Source: Chryseobacterium paridis (GTDB lineage: Bacteria; Bacteroidota; Bacteroidia; Flavobacteriales; Weeksellaceae). From it: a stretch of 64,000 nucleotides of DNA. Positions 9,548 through 16,705 of this stretch are shown piece after piece (positions within the stretch are counted from its first letter, which is position 1; each line of letters begins with the position of its first letter). The translations under genes and the position numbers were made by a program. The stretch is from positions 248,001 to 312,000 of the forward strand of contig NZ_JAENHK010000001.1 of assembly GCF_016595215.1 (NCBI RefSeq), read 5' to 3'. The notes under the pieces are model-generated. The model was not told the origin of the DNA. It worked only from the letters and a program-made list of their open reading frames with translations, and did no database searches.

Positions 9548-9868
9548 ATGCCGGATTTAAAAATTCAAGAAGCTACATTGCTTTTTAAGAAGATCCACTC
9601 TAACCCAAAAAGTTACGACTTGAAAGTTAATGAAGATGGGATAATAGGCAGAGATGATAAAATAAGTTTCAGGCTTTACAGGTATGGAGAAAGGGTAGCT
9701 TTTGAAGTAACTATAGATGAACTCACCTTCACCAATACAACTGGAGAATGGAACAACGCAATGATAATGTTGGGAAATATTATCAAAAAAATAGATAAAG
9801 AACAAGAAAATTTTAAAATAGAACAAGCAATAGACAAACTGAGAAAATACTTATCTGAAGAAAATTGA
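9548..9868 (+). CDS. Small conserved-looking protein of unknown function
   Basis: This 106-residue, charged, soluble protein starts 11 bp after the tRNA CCA end, so it may be expressed from the tRNA promoter. The sequence suggests a short alpha/beta domain (KISFRLYRYGERVAFEVTIDEL) followed by a helical tail. There is no signal peptide and no family I recognise. Coding potential is supported by normal residue composition and by a stop codon just before the rpsT promoter. An antisense frame over the same bases is less plausible. Confidence 0.6.
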   Translation: MPDLKIQEATLLFKKIHSNPKSYDLKVNEDGIIGRDDKISFRLYRYGERVAFEVTIDELTFTNTTGEWNNAMIMLGNIIKKIDKEQENFKIEQAIDKLRKYLSEEN

Positions 9869-9885
9869 AATTATTTAAAAATAAA

Positions 9886-9917
9886 TTTGGCAGATAAAAA
9901 AAAAGGTTTTACTTTTG
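9886..9917 (+). promoter_or_regulatory. Promoter of rpsT
   Basis: TTTG (9886-9889), a 20-bp spacer and TACTTTTG (9910-9917) form a near-perfect Bacteroidota promoter. It overlaps an upstream in-frame ATG-like start at 9915, which shows that rpsT must begin at the later ATG (9936). Confidence 0.85.
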
Positions 9918-9935
9918 CACTCACATTTGAACGAT

Positions 9936-10190
9936 ATGGCAAATCATAAATCAGCATTAAAGAGAATTAGACAAAACGAAGTTAGAAAAGTTCGTAACAG
10001 ATACTACCACAAGACTGCTAGATCAGCAATGAAGGTATTGAGAAATGAAGAAGACAAAGCTGCTGCTGCAGAGCAATTGCCAAAAGTTATCTCTTTGTTG
10101 GATAAGTTAGCTAAGAAAAACATTATTCACAAAAACAAAGCTGCTAACTTGAAAAGTAAATTAACTAAGCACGTTAATAAATTAGCGTAA
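9936..10190 (+). CDS. rpsT: 30S ribosomal protein S20
   Basis: S20 binds 16S rRNA early in assembly of the small subunit. The 84-residue basic helical protein begins [15 protein letters not shown], the canonical S20 N-terminus, and ends in an Ala/Lys-rich helix ([18 protein letters not shown]). The frame is open seven codons further upstream, but those codons lie on the promoter -7 element and are untranslated. A tRNA-Glu gene starts 11 bp after the stop, so cotranscription is likely. Confidence 0.97.
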   Translation: MANHKSALKRIRQNEVRKVRNRYYHKTARSAMKVLRNEEDKAAAAEQLPKVISLLDKLAKKNIIHKNKAANLKSKLTKHVNKLA

Positions 10191-10201
10191 CACGGATAGT
10201 T

Positions 10202-10273
10202 GGCCCGTTCGTCTATCGGTTAGGACCTCAGATTTTCATTCTGGTAAGAGGGGTTCGATTCCCCTACGGGCTA
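10202..10273 (+). tRNA. tRNA-Glu (anticodon UUC)
   Basis: The acceptor stem GGCCCGT pairs with ACGGGCT, and the anticodon loop TTTTCAT gives anticodon TTC. The T arm is AGGGG-TTCGATT-CCCCT. CCA is not encoded (CTA follows). The gene is identical over its 72 bases to the copy at 10348-10419. Confidence 0.95.
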
Positions 10274-10313
10274 CTAATAAGAGTTGTAAACTTATAAAAA
10301 CAAAAAACTAACA

Positions 10314-10341
10314 CATTACATTAGTTTATATTAATGTAATG
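10314..10341. repeat. Perfect 10-bp inverted repeat between two tRNA-Glu copies
   Basis: CATTACATTA (10314-10323), loop GTTTATAT and TAATGTAATG (10332-10341) can form an AU-rich hairpin seven bases before the next tRNA. No T run follows, so it is not a standard terminator. It may guide tRNA processing or be a duplication junction. Confidence 0.5.
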
Positions 10342-10347
10342 GTAGAT

Positions 10348-10419
10348 GGCCCGTTCGTCTATCGGTTAGGACCTCAGATTTTCATTCTGGTAAGAGGGGT
10401 TCGATTCCCCTACGGGCTA
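10348..10419 (+). tRNA. tRNA-Glu (anticodon UUC), duplicate copy
   Basis: Base-for-base this is the same as the tRNA at 10202-10273, including the preceding T and the following AC. It has anticodon TTC and no encoded CCA. No convincing promoter lies between the two copies, so they are probably cut from one transcript that starts at rpsT. Confidence 0.95.
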
Positions 10420-10444
10420 CGGAAGCTTAAAGATCAGAGCTTAC

Positions 10445-10477
10445 AAAAACTGCAAACAATGTTTGCAGTTTTTTTTT
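10445..10477 (+). terminator. Intrinsic terminator after the rpsT-tRNA unit
   Basis: A strong stem (ACTGCAAAC, loop AAT, GTTTGCAGT) is flanked by A and T runs and followed by nine T residues. It ends the rpsT-tRNA-Glu-tRNA-Glu transcript and also faces the convergent tautomerase gene. Confidence 0.9.
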
Positions 10478-10501
10478 GTTTCAATAACTCTACTCATTGT
10501 A

Positions 10502-10882
10502 TTATATATGCAGTATTTCTCCACTTGCAAATGACCAGTTTTCCCAAGCCGTTTCCTGGAAAGAAACAAATACATCTTCAGGATCAAAAGACTGTTCTTT
10601 CAATTTGGTAATGAGGCTTTCCAGAATTTTACGTTTTACTTTAACACTGCGTCCAACGGAAAGAAGAATCTCAATGATGATAAAGTTTTCTGACCGACCC
10701 TTTTCAAGATTCGGATAATATCTATCATACAAGAGGTTTTCAGGGTCAAGATCCAGGAATCTCTGAAAACGATCTTCAGGCGGAACTCCTGACTCCACAA
10801 TAGCTTCATGTATAGCTTCACCTATTTTCTGCTTTTCTTCTTTTGATCTTCCCTTCAGGGAAGTAATAGTGATCAATGGCAT
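10502..10882 (-). CDS. Tautomerase family protein (4-oxalocrotonate tautomerase-like)
   Basis: The catalytic Pro directly follows the initiator Met (MPLITITSLKGRS), which is the hallmark of the tautomerase superfamily. At 126 residues it is about twice a 4-OT monomer and fits the Tautomerase_2 type, with the motifs EAIVESGVPPEDRFQRF and VFVSFQETAWENWSFASGE. The substrate is unknown; members act on oxo-acids or halogenated acids. It is a single gene on the minus strand, between a tRNA terminator and a divergent GntR regulator. Confidence 0.85.
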   Translation of the reverse strand: MPLITITSLKGRSKEEKQKIGEAIHEAIVESGVPPEDRFQRFLDLDPENLLYDRYYPNLEKGRSENFIIIEILLSVGRSVKVKRKILESLITKLKEQSFDPEDVFVSFQETAWENWSFASGEILHI

Positions 10883-11041
10883 AATTGTAAAAATTTAATG
10901 TTAATTATTTATATAAAACCCAACAGCCTAGCATCGCTCTCTCTTCAACAATCACAAGGCTTGCCAGAAGTATATCACAAAAATAAAAAACAAATAGACT
11001 GCTCTTTCCTTTTTTATATCTAATTTTCTGAATTACATATA

Positions 11042-11071
11042 TTGGAATATCCTATGTAAATCGTATCTTTG
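11042..11071 (+). promoter_or_regulatory. Promoter of the GntR regulator gene
   Basis: TTG (11042-11044), a 19-bp spacer and TATCTTTG (11064-11071) match the Bacteroidota consensus. The element covers the first in-frame ATG-like codon at 11069, so translation must start later, at 11090 or 11096. Confidence 0.8.
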
Positions 11072-11072
11072 C

Positions 11073-11095
11073 ATTCATCAGATGATAAGATGTAT
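11073..11095 (+). promoter_or_regulatory. Operator-like inverted repeat, copy 1
   Basis: ATTCATC and GATGTAT flank a 9-bp centre, directly after the -7 element and across the probable start codon. The 17-base core CATCAGATGATAAGATG recurs with one change before the MFS gene (11778-11794). Its position suggests autorepression by the FadR-type regulator. Confidence 0.65.
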
Positions 11096-11755
11096 ATGAC
11101 GCAAATACAAAAGAAATCATTAGCACAGGAAGTTTCTGAAAGGCTTACCGAAGGAATACTCAATGATATGTACGCAATTGGGGATCAATTACCTATTGAA
11201 CCTGAATTAATGAAAATATATGGTGTAGGACGCTCCAGTATCCGCGAAGCTATTAAGATCTTATCTATTAAAGGTATGCTTAGTGTACAACAAGGTGTCG
11301 GTACATTTGTGGTCTCAAAGAATATTCAGGAATCTTTGGAGGCCCAGATGAGCAACGCAGAAATAGAAGAGGTAGAAGAAGTGAGGTCTTTACTGGAAGC
11401 AAAAGTTGCAGCAAGAGCTGCTCTTAATCGTACAGAAGAGGAATTAAAAACGATAAAGGAATACTTAGAGCTGAGAAATAGATTTGCTGAAGAGAAATTA
11501 GCCTCCGAATGTTATCAGGCTGATATTAATTTTCACTTCGCCATTGCTGAAGCGTGTGGTAATAAACTGCTGAAAGAGATTTATAAAATTGCAAGCAGGC
11601 AGGTCTTAAGAGTTTTTGAAATTAGCCACAACAATAATACAGATGCTTTTAGAGTATCACAAAAGTTACATACGGACCTTTACAATCACATAAAAAACAG
11701 GGATGCTGAAAACGCAGCTATTACAGCACAAAAAATCATCAACAAGTTATTATAA
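11090..11755 (+). CDS. FadR-type GntR family transcriptional regulator
   Basis: The N-terminal winged helix (about residues 1-75 from this start) contains the GntR recognition region GVGRSSIREAIKILSIKGML and wing VQQGVGTFVV. The C-terminal alpha-helical FCD ligand domain (about 90-220) has the Asp/His metal-binding pattern (ADINFHFAIAEACGNK, SQKLHTDLYNHI). The ATG at 11090 or 11096 is preferred because the earlier start lies inside the promoter. The next gene is an Fsr-like exporter 57 bp downstream, preceded by the same inverted repeat. The regulator probably represses itself and the exporter; its ligand is unknown. Confidence 0.88.
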   Translation: MYMTQIQKKSLAQEVSERLTEGILNDMYAIGDQLPIEPELMKIYGVGRSSIREAIKILSIKGMLSVQQGVGTFVVSKNIQESLEAQMSNAEIEEVEEVRSLLEAKVAARAALNRTEEELKTIKEYLELRNRFAEEKLASECYQADINFHFAIAEACGNKLLKEIYKIASRQVLRVFEISHNNNTDAFRVSQKLHTDLYNHIKNRDAENAAITAQKIINKLL

Positions 11756-11774
11756 AAGTAATTAGCAACCATAA

Positions 11775-11797
11775 ATTCATCAGATGACAAGATGAAT
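11775..11797 (+). promoter_or_regulatory. Operator-like inverted repeat, copy 2
   Basis: ATTCATC and GATGAAT are perfect 7-bp arms around a 9-bp centre, 16 bp before the exporter ATG. The core CATCAGATGACAAGATG matches copy 1 at 16 of 17 bases, which points to one DNA-binding protein acting on both genes. Confidence 0.7.
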
Positions 11798-11812
11798 TAA
11801 AATAATTATCAT

Positions 11813-13021
11813 ATGAACGACGTAACTACAAAAGCCATTGATACAAGTAAGATTGTTTATCCCATCTTATTTATGATCAGTTTTTCCCATTTCCTCAATG
11901 ATCTTATCCAATCAACAATTCCTTCATTATACCCAATTCTGAAGGGAGAGTTTAGACTATCTTTTGCTCAAATTGGAATCATCACTCTGGTATTCCAGCT
12001 CACAGCATCTATTTTACAACCTTTTGTTGGTATTTATACGGATAAAAAACCGAATCCAAGATCTCTTGCTATAGGAATGACCTTATCAATGGCAGGGTTA
12101 TTACTTCTAGCCGCTGCTCATGAATATTATATGATTCTTATTTCTGTTGCATTAATTGGAATGGGATCCTCAGTTTTTCATCCGGAAGCTTCCAGAGTTG
12201 CCCAGTTGGCCTCCGGAGGACAAAAGGGATTAGCTCAGTCTATTTTCCAGGTTGGCGGTAACTCTGGAAGTGCGATTGGGCCATTATTGGTAGCACTTAT
12301 TGTGCTTCCTTTAGGACAAGGCTACGTAGGTTTATTTGCTATTGCTGCATTTATTGGAATTATTCTTTTATGGAGAATAGGAAACTGGTATGCTGAAAGA
12401 TTATCGATCAGAAAAGCGGCAAAACATAAAGATGTTATCGTAAGTATTAATCTATCAAAAAGAAAAGTTATATTTTCAATTACAATTCTTCTTGCTTTGG
12501 TTTTTTCAAAATATATATACCTGGCATCGATGACCAACTACTTTACTTTCTTCCTGATTGATAAATTTCATATCTCCGTAAAAGATTCCCAGCTCTATTT
12601 ATTTATGTTTCTTGCTGCTGTTGCAATAGGAACAATATTAGGAGGAAAATTAGGGGATAAATATGGAAGAAAGAAAATCATTTGGATTTCTATTTTGGGA
12701 GCTGCACCGTTTACATTGTGCCTTCCTTACCTTTCCTTAGTATGGACCATCATTTTTGCAATTATAATTGGACTTATTATCGCTTCAGCATTTTCTGCTA
12801 TTCTAGTCTATGCCACAGATCTGATGCCTGATAAAATTGGACTGGTAGCCGGATTATTTTTTGGATTCATGTTTGGGATGGGAGGAATTGGTTCTGCTGT
12901 TTTAGGAGCTTTAGCAGATGATACAAGTATAGAATATGTATTCAAAATTTGTGCATTTCTACCTTTGATGGGTATAATAACTGCATTTTTACCAAACATT
13001 AAAGGAACAAAAAAAAGATAG
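11813..13021 (+). CDS. MFS exporter of the fosmidomycin-resistance (Fsr) family
   Basis: This 402-residue inner-membrane protein has twelve predicted helices. It closely matches my memory of E. coli Fsr in SHFLNDLIQSTIPSLYP, FAQIGIITLVFQLTAS and GSSVFHPEASRVAQLASGG, and again in GLAQSIFQVGGNSGS. Fsr exports fosmidomycin; the natural substrate is unclear. The GntR regulator upstream and the shared operator-like repeat suggest an inducible efflux unit. A terminator follows. Substrate specificity is inferred from family resemblance only. Confidence 0.9.
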   Translation: MNDVTTKAIDTSKIVYPILFMISFSHFLNDLIQSTIPSLYPILKGEFRLSFAQIGIITLVFQLTASILQPFVGIYTDKKPNPRSLAIGMTLSMAGLLLLAAAHEYYMILISVALIGMGSSVFHPEASRVAQLASGGQKGLAQSIFQVGGNSGSAIGPLLVALIVLPLGQGYVGLFAIAAFIGIILLWRIGNWYAERLSIRKAAKHKDVIVSINLSKRKVIFSITILLALVFSKYIYLASMTNYFTFFLIDKFHISVKDSQLYLFMFLAAVAIGTILGGKLGDKYGRKKIIWISILGAAPFTLCLPYLSLVWTIIFAIIIGLIIASAFSAILVYATDLMPDKIGLVAGLFFGFMFGMGGIGSAVLGALADDTSIEYVFKICAFLPLMGIITAFLPNIKGTKKR

Positions 13022-13047
13022 CATTACATTAATTATAATGTGTTATT

Positions 13048-13088
13048 AAAAAACTCTTTACCGTCTCTGGTAAAGAGTTTTATTTTTT
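13048..13088 (+). terminator. Intrinsic terminator after the Fsr-like gene
   Basis: The stem AAACTCTTTACC with loop GTCTCT and its complement is followed by TTTTATTTTTT. Confidence 0.9.
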
Positions 13089-13328
13089 CAGAGCACCGTA
13101 GCTTTAGTGTTTTTAAATTAGGATTAATTTATTATTACATTTAATTAATTACATAATTAATAACCTATTTTTTACCTAATTTAAACAAACAATTTCCATC
13201 TATAACTGATCTACTGATATTTAAAAAGATAAAATACAATCTAAATCACATAAAAATGAAATAAATTAAACAACATAATCAATTTATATGTAACTTTATC
13301 AGAACGAAAATTATTAAATTTTTTAACC
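13089..13328. other. AT-rich leader region of the surface-protein gene
   Basis: About 240 bases of very AT-rich sequence with no open frame or hairpin of note. TAACTTTA at 13291-13298 resembles a weak -7 element for the gene at 13329. No clear -33 TTG accompanies it. Confidence 0.4.
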
Positions 13329-14117
13329 ATGAAAACAAATCTATTATCAGGCCAATCTCTGACGAAAAAAGTAGTCTTGGCGTCTTTATTGTTCCTTATG
13401 AACGCTATGTCTTTTGCACAATTGAACAAGGTGTATGCAAGTAGCCAAACAAACCGGGCTTATGGTATTTGTGTCGCTTGTTTCGTACAAAATCCAGAAA
13501 ATGCAGTGGGCAGTAATGAAAGTGACTACTCAACACTTCTTGTTCCGATTGGACTATTAGGAAGAACAGAACAGACTCTGATCTTTCCTACATCTAATAT
13601 CCTTGCAGATACCAATAAGCTTGTCATCGGTGTTGGTACTGATCAATCCATTCTAACCGCTCAATTGATAGGTGGTATATCTGTAGAGACATTTCTTGGA
13701 GATGTATCTAATAATGATTATATGAATATTTTTGATGATGTGCTTAAACTTGGAGGTACAGACGCAAGCAGAGGAGCACTTGAACTTACAATGAACAAAC
13801 CTTATGACCGTGTTAAAATAAGCCTGAACTCTGGTTTACTTAACCTAAATGGTGGATTCAGAATTTATTACGCATATCAATATAAAGATCCACACATTAG
13901 TTTACTTGCATACAATAAGGATGGCCAAATTACTCTTGATGGAAATGTTCCATTAGAAGGTTCTGAAATTACTTTAGTTAATTCATCAGGAAAAGAAGTT
14001 TACCGTTCTAAATTTAGATCAAAAACATTTGAGTCTATACAACCTCAAGGGTTATATATCCTGACCGTTCAAACCAAAGAAGGAAAGAACTACTCGAAAA
14101 AAATAATGATTAAATAA
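13329..14117 (+). CDS. Secreted surface protein with T9SS-type C-terminal sorting domain
   Basis: The protein has a long N-terminal signal peptide (to about residue 31, FAQLNK). It then has a beta-rich domain that starts with a CxxC pair (GICVACFVQNPENAVGSNESDYSTL), a module I recall from larger flavobacterial surface proteins. The last 75 residues (VNSSGKEVYRSKF, PQGLYILTVQTKEGKNYSKKIMIK) form a type A-like T9SS sorting domain, so the product should cross the outer membrane and be attached or released. The gene stands alone with its own terminator. The ligand is unknown. Confidence 0.8.
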   Translation: MKTNLLSGQSLTKKVVLASLLFLMNAMSFAQLNKVYASSQTNRAYGICVACFVQNPENAVGSNESDYSTLLVPIGLLGRTEQTLIFPTSNILADTNKLVIGVGTDQSILTAQLIGGISVETFLGDVSNNDYMNIFDDVLKLGGTDASRGALELTMNKPYDRVKISLNSGLLNLNGGFRIYYAYQYKDPHISLLAYNKDGQITLDGNVPLEGSEITLVNSSGKEVYRSKFRSKTFESIQPQGLYILTVQTKEGKNYSKKIMIK

Positions 14118-14133
14118 GATATAAAACACACCC

Positions 14134-14171
14134 AAAAACTTCGGCAGGCTTTTAGCCTGCCGAAGTTTTTT
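14134..14171 (+). terminator. Intrinsic terminator
   Basis: A very strong GC-rich stem (ACTTCGGCAGGCT, loop TTT, complement) is followed by seven T residues. It ends the surface-protein transcript. Confidence 0.93.
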
Positions 14172-14349
14172 TACCTGTATGTTACTATCTGAAACCTTCT
14201 TATAAAAGAATTAGAACTAATTTATAAGATTTCCGGAGTTATAAACCTGTAGCCTATTTAACAGTTAACATAATAAGCGTGGAGTCATCTTGCTCTACCT
14301 TCGGGATTACACAGGAATACACTACTTCATTTACTTTTAAAACATATAA

Positions 14350-14383
14350 AAAAGGGCCTCTGCTTTCTAAGCAGAGGCCTTTA
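14350..14383 (-). terminator. Intrinsic terminator of the cobalamin operon
   Basis: The stem AAAGGCCTCTGCTT with loop AGAA, read on the minus strand, is followed by a run of T residues. It lies about 20 bp after the last gene of the operon. Confidence 0.9.
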
Positions 14384-14404
14384 TAATAGAATGATTTGAT
14401 CAAA

Positions 14405-16678
14405 TTAGTTTTTGATGAATTTCTCTTGATAAACAGCTTTATCCGTAACGACTTTTAAAATATAAATTCCTCTAGTCAATGTACTTACATTAATTTGTCC
14501 ATTATTAAACTGAGTATTCATAACTTTTCCTGATGCATCATAAACAACAGTACTCATTACTCTATCCTGAGTTTTGATAGTAAGAACATCAGTAGCCGGA
14601 TTAGGATAGATTCCTAATTCAAGTTTTTTCACTTCAGCAGTTCCTAGTGTTGAAGTACTTGCGTGTACAGTAAGAGTTTTATCTACTAGCTTTCCATTAG
14701 AATTAAAGGTTAATATGATAGTAGCTGCTCCAGTACCCTGTGGTGTCAGAACAAGTTCATCATTCGTATTAATTACAGCTGTAACAACTCCTGTATTACT
14801 ATTAGATTTAATAGATTTAACGATAGCTATTGCTAAATTATCAGTATCCGTTACTACAGTTTTCAAATCAATTGTAGTTGTAGAATTCACAGTTGTCTGT
14901 GATGGGAATGTACTTTTTACAACCGGAGCATTGTTATCCGGGAATACAGCAATTGATGGGAACCAATAATAATCATTTAATATCTTGGTATTTGTAAGTG
15001 TTCCGGTATTGCTGAATGTGTGTATCCAGTTTTTCTGATAATGAGCTCCAAAACCACTTTCCGTAGTATTTAGAATAAGTTCATCTGTAAGAGGGTTAAC
15101 ACGCAATCCAGCTCCATAAGGAATCTGCTTGTACGTTCCGGTCTGTCCAGGAACTGCAGCAAAATTTTCATTGAATGTTTTAGCAGTAACATCAAATTTT
15201 ACAATTTGTGTTCCGGAAGCAAAAGCACTTACAGAGTTGATCCAGTATAAAGCATTTTGCTGTGTACTGTAAGTCAGTCTTCCAGCATACCAAGCTCCCC
15301 AGTCACCGAAGTATTTCGTAGTAGGAATTGGATATTCCAATGTGGCAAAAGTAGTTGGATTAATACTCACCAATTTCTGTTGTTGAATCCCCCAAACACT
15401 TCCATCTTTAGCCTGCACAATTGAATAGAATGCACCCGCAATAGTTTGAACAACGGCATTGGTATTAGGATTAATAACCAACACTCCTCCGCTCTGGGTT
15501 ACTGCAAACACATATTGAGAAGTACGGATCATGTTTCCTATTTGTCCTTTTCCATTCGTCCCGGGAACTAAACTTCCAACCTGTAAATTATCAATATTAA
15601 AAAGGAAAATTCCTGTGGTCGTTCCAATATATCCCTTATGTTCATTTACTCCAAGAAAAGATCTTCCGTCACCATCCCCTATTGTATTAAATCCAGCTAT
15701 TTTCTGCATGGTTGTAGCATTAGCAACTACTAACCTACCACCTGGAGTGTATTGTGTATCACCTCCGTCAGCAGCTTGTTTTGAAATAAAATAAAATTTA
15801 TCTCCATAGATCGTTCCATACTGTGTAGTTGCTCCAAATGCCTGATTGTTATTCGCGTTGCTATACACTCTGTAATTGATCTGTCCATTATTGTTAATAA
15901 AATTTACTGAACCATTGGTATGACCATACCAATCTTCATTCACCATAAAATAACCATCTGTAAATGTAGTTGGTGACGAATAAGCTGATACAGGTGTCAA
16001 AGTTGTTGAAATAGGCTGATCAACCATTCCCGGGTAGAAATTCCATAGATCCCATGAATTATTTTCTAAAACACGGCTACTCGCCCCTAAACTTGAATAT
16101 CCAAAAGCAGCATCCGTAGGATTTTTCACCCAGTAAGACCAATATCCTGTAGTCCAACCTGATTTCCAATGATCATTAGCTGCGTCTATAGCAGTATAAT
16201 CATCAAAATCATATGCTGTAGTATTGATAATCCCATTAAGCGGATACATCGGGTATGTAGTGTTTCCACTCTTATAAAGTCCATTGGTACCTTGTCCGTT
16301 CAGATCAAAACCAAGTCCCCCAATTGCAGTTCCAAAAGTTGTTCCCTGATAAAGTAAAGAATAAAAACGGTGATCCGCTTTTGCGATGGCTTTCAGCATA
16401 TCTTCTCCAGTTGCATTTCCATCCCATTTAAATCCCCAAACTAAAGCGTCAGGATTTTTTCCATCATTCCATTGTACAACAAAAGCAGCCTTTTTAGAAC
16501 CAGTTCCCACCCAATACTGAATATCAGAAAAGTCAGTAACTGTAGTTGTTGTTTTAAGCTCATTCCTGTGTATTGAGTTTGGCTTAATGTCATTGCGGGG
16601 TACTCCCTGAACCGTTACCTGTGCATTAGTGAAAAATGCAAAAAATAACAGCAATGTTAAAAGATAGATCTTTTTCAT
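14405..16678 (-). CDS. DUF5074-like beta-propeller surface protein with T9SS sorting domain
   Basis: A signal peptide (cleavage near NAQVTV) leads into an N-terminal domain (about residues 45-230: QYWVGTGSKKAAFVVQWNDG). A beta-propeller-like region (about 240-580) has repeating VFAVTQSGGVLVINP and SVWGIQQQKLVSINP blades. An Ig-like segment follows, then a canonical type A T9SS domain (IYPNPATDVLTI...FIKN). It is the last gene of the riboswitch-controlled operon, 27 bp after the lipoprotein gene. I infer a corrinoid-binding or corrinoid-handling role at the cell surface. The T9SS route differs from the lipoprotein anchor of BtuG. Confidence 0.8.
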   Translation of the reverse strand: MKKIYLLTLLLFFAFFTNAQVTVQGVPRNDIKPNSIHRNELKTTTTVTDFSDIQYWVGTGSKKAAFVVQWNDGKNPDALVWGFKWDGNATGEDMLKAIAKADHRFYSLLYQGTTFGTAIGGLGFDLNGQGTNGLYKSGNTTYPMYPLNGIINTTAYDFDDYTAIDAANDHWKSGWTTGYWSYWVKNPTDAAFGYSSLGASSRVLENNSWDLWNFYPGMVDQPISTTLTPVSAYSSPTTFTDGYFMVNEDWYGHTNGSVNFINNNGQINYRVYSNANNNQAFGATTQYGTIYGDKFYFISKQAADGGDTQYTPGGRLVVANATTMQKIAGFNTIGDGDGRSFLGVNEHKGYIGTTTGIFLFNIDNLQVGSLVPGTNGKGQIGNMIRTSQYVFAVTQSGGVLVINPNTNAVVQTIAGAFYSIVQAKDGSVWGIQQQKLVSINPTTFATLEYPIPTTKYFGDWGAWYAGRLTYSTQQNALYWINSVSAFASGTQIVKFDVTAKTFNENFAAVPGQTGTYKQIPYGAGLRVNPLTDELILNTTESGFGAHYQKNWIHTFSNTGTLTNTKILNDYYWFPSIAVFPDNNAPVVKSTFPSQTTVNSTTTIDLKTVVTDTDNLAIAIVKSIKSNSNTGVVTAVINTNDELVLTPQGTGAATIILTFNSNGKLVDKTLTVHASTSTLGTAEVKKLELGIYPNPATDVLTIKTQDRVMSTVVYDASGKVMNTQFNNGQINVSTLTRGIYILKVVTDKAVYQEKFIKN

Positions 16679-16705
16679 TTTTTAAATAAATTTATTGTTG
16701 AATTT

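Noticed and set aside
9915..9935. Upstream start codon for rpsT (seven extra residues)
   Set aside because: These bases overlap the promoter -7 element, and the S20 family begins at [10 protein letters not shown].
10339..10611. 90-codon open frame across the third tRNA-Glu and the tautomerase gene
   Set aside because: It reads through a tRNA and a terminator, and then antisense to a recognised gene.
13022..13045. Short palindrome ACATTAATTATAATGT after the Fsr-like gene, similar to the hairpin between the tRNAs
   Set aside because: Both are simple AT-rich sequences. The likeness is short enough to be chance.
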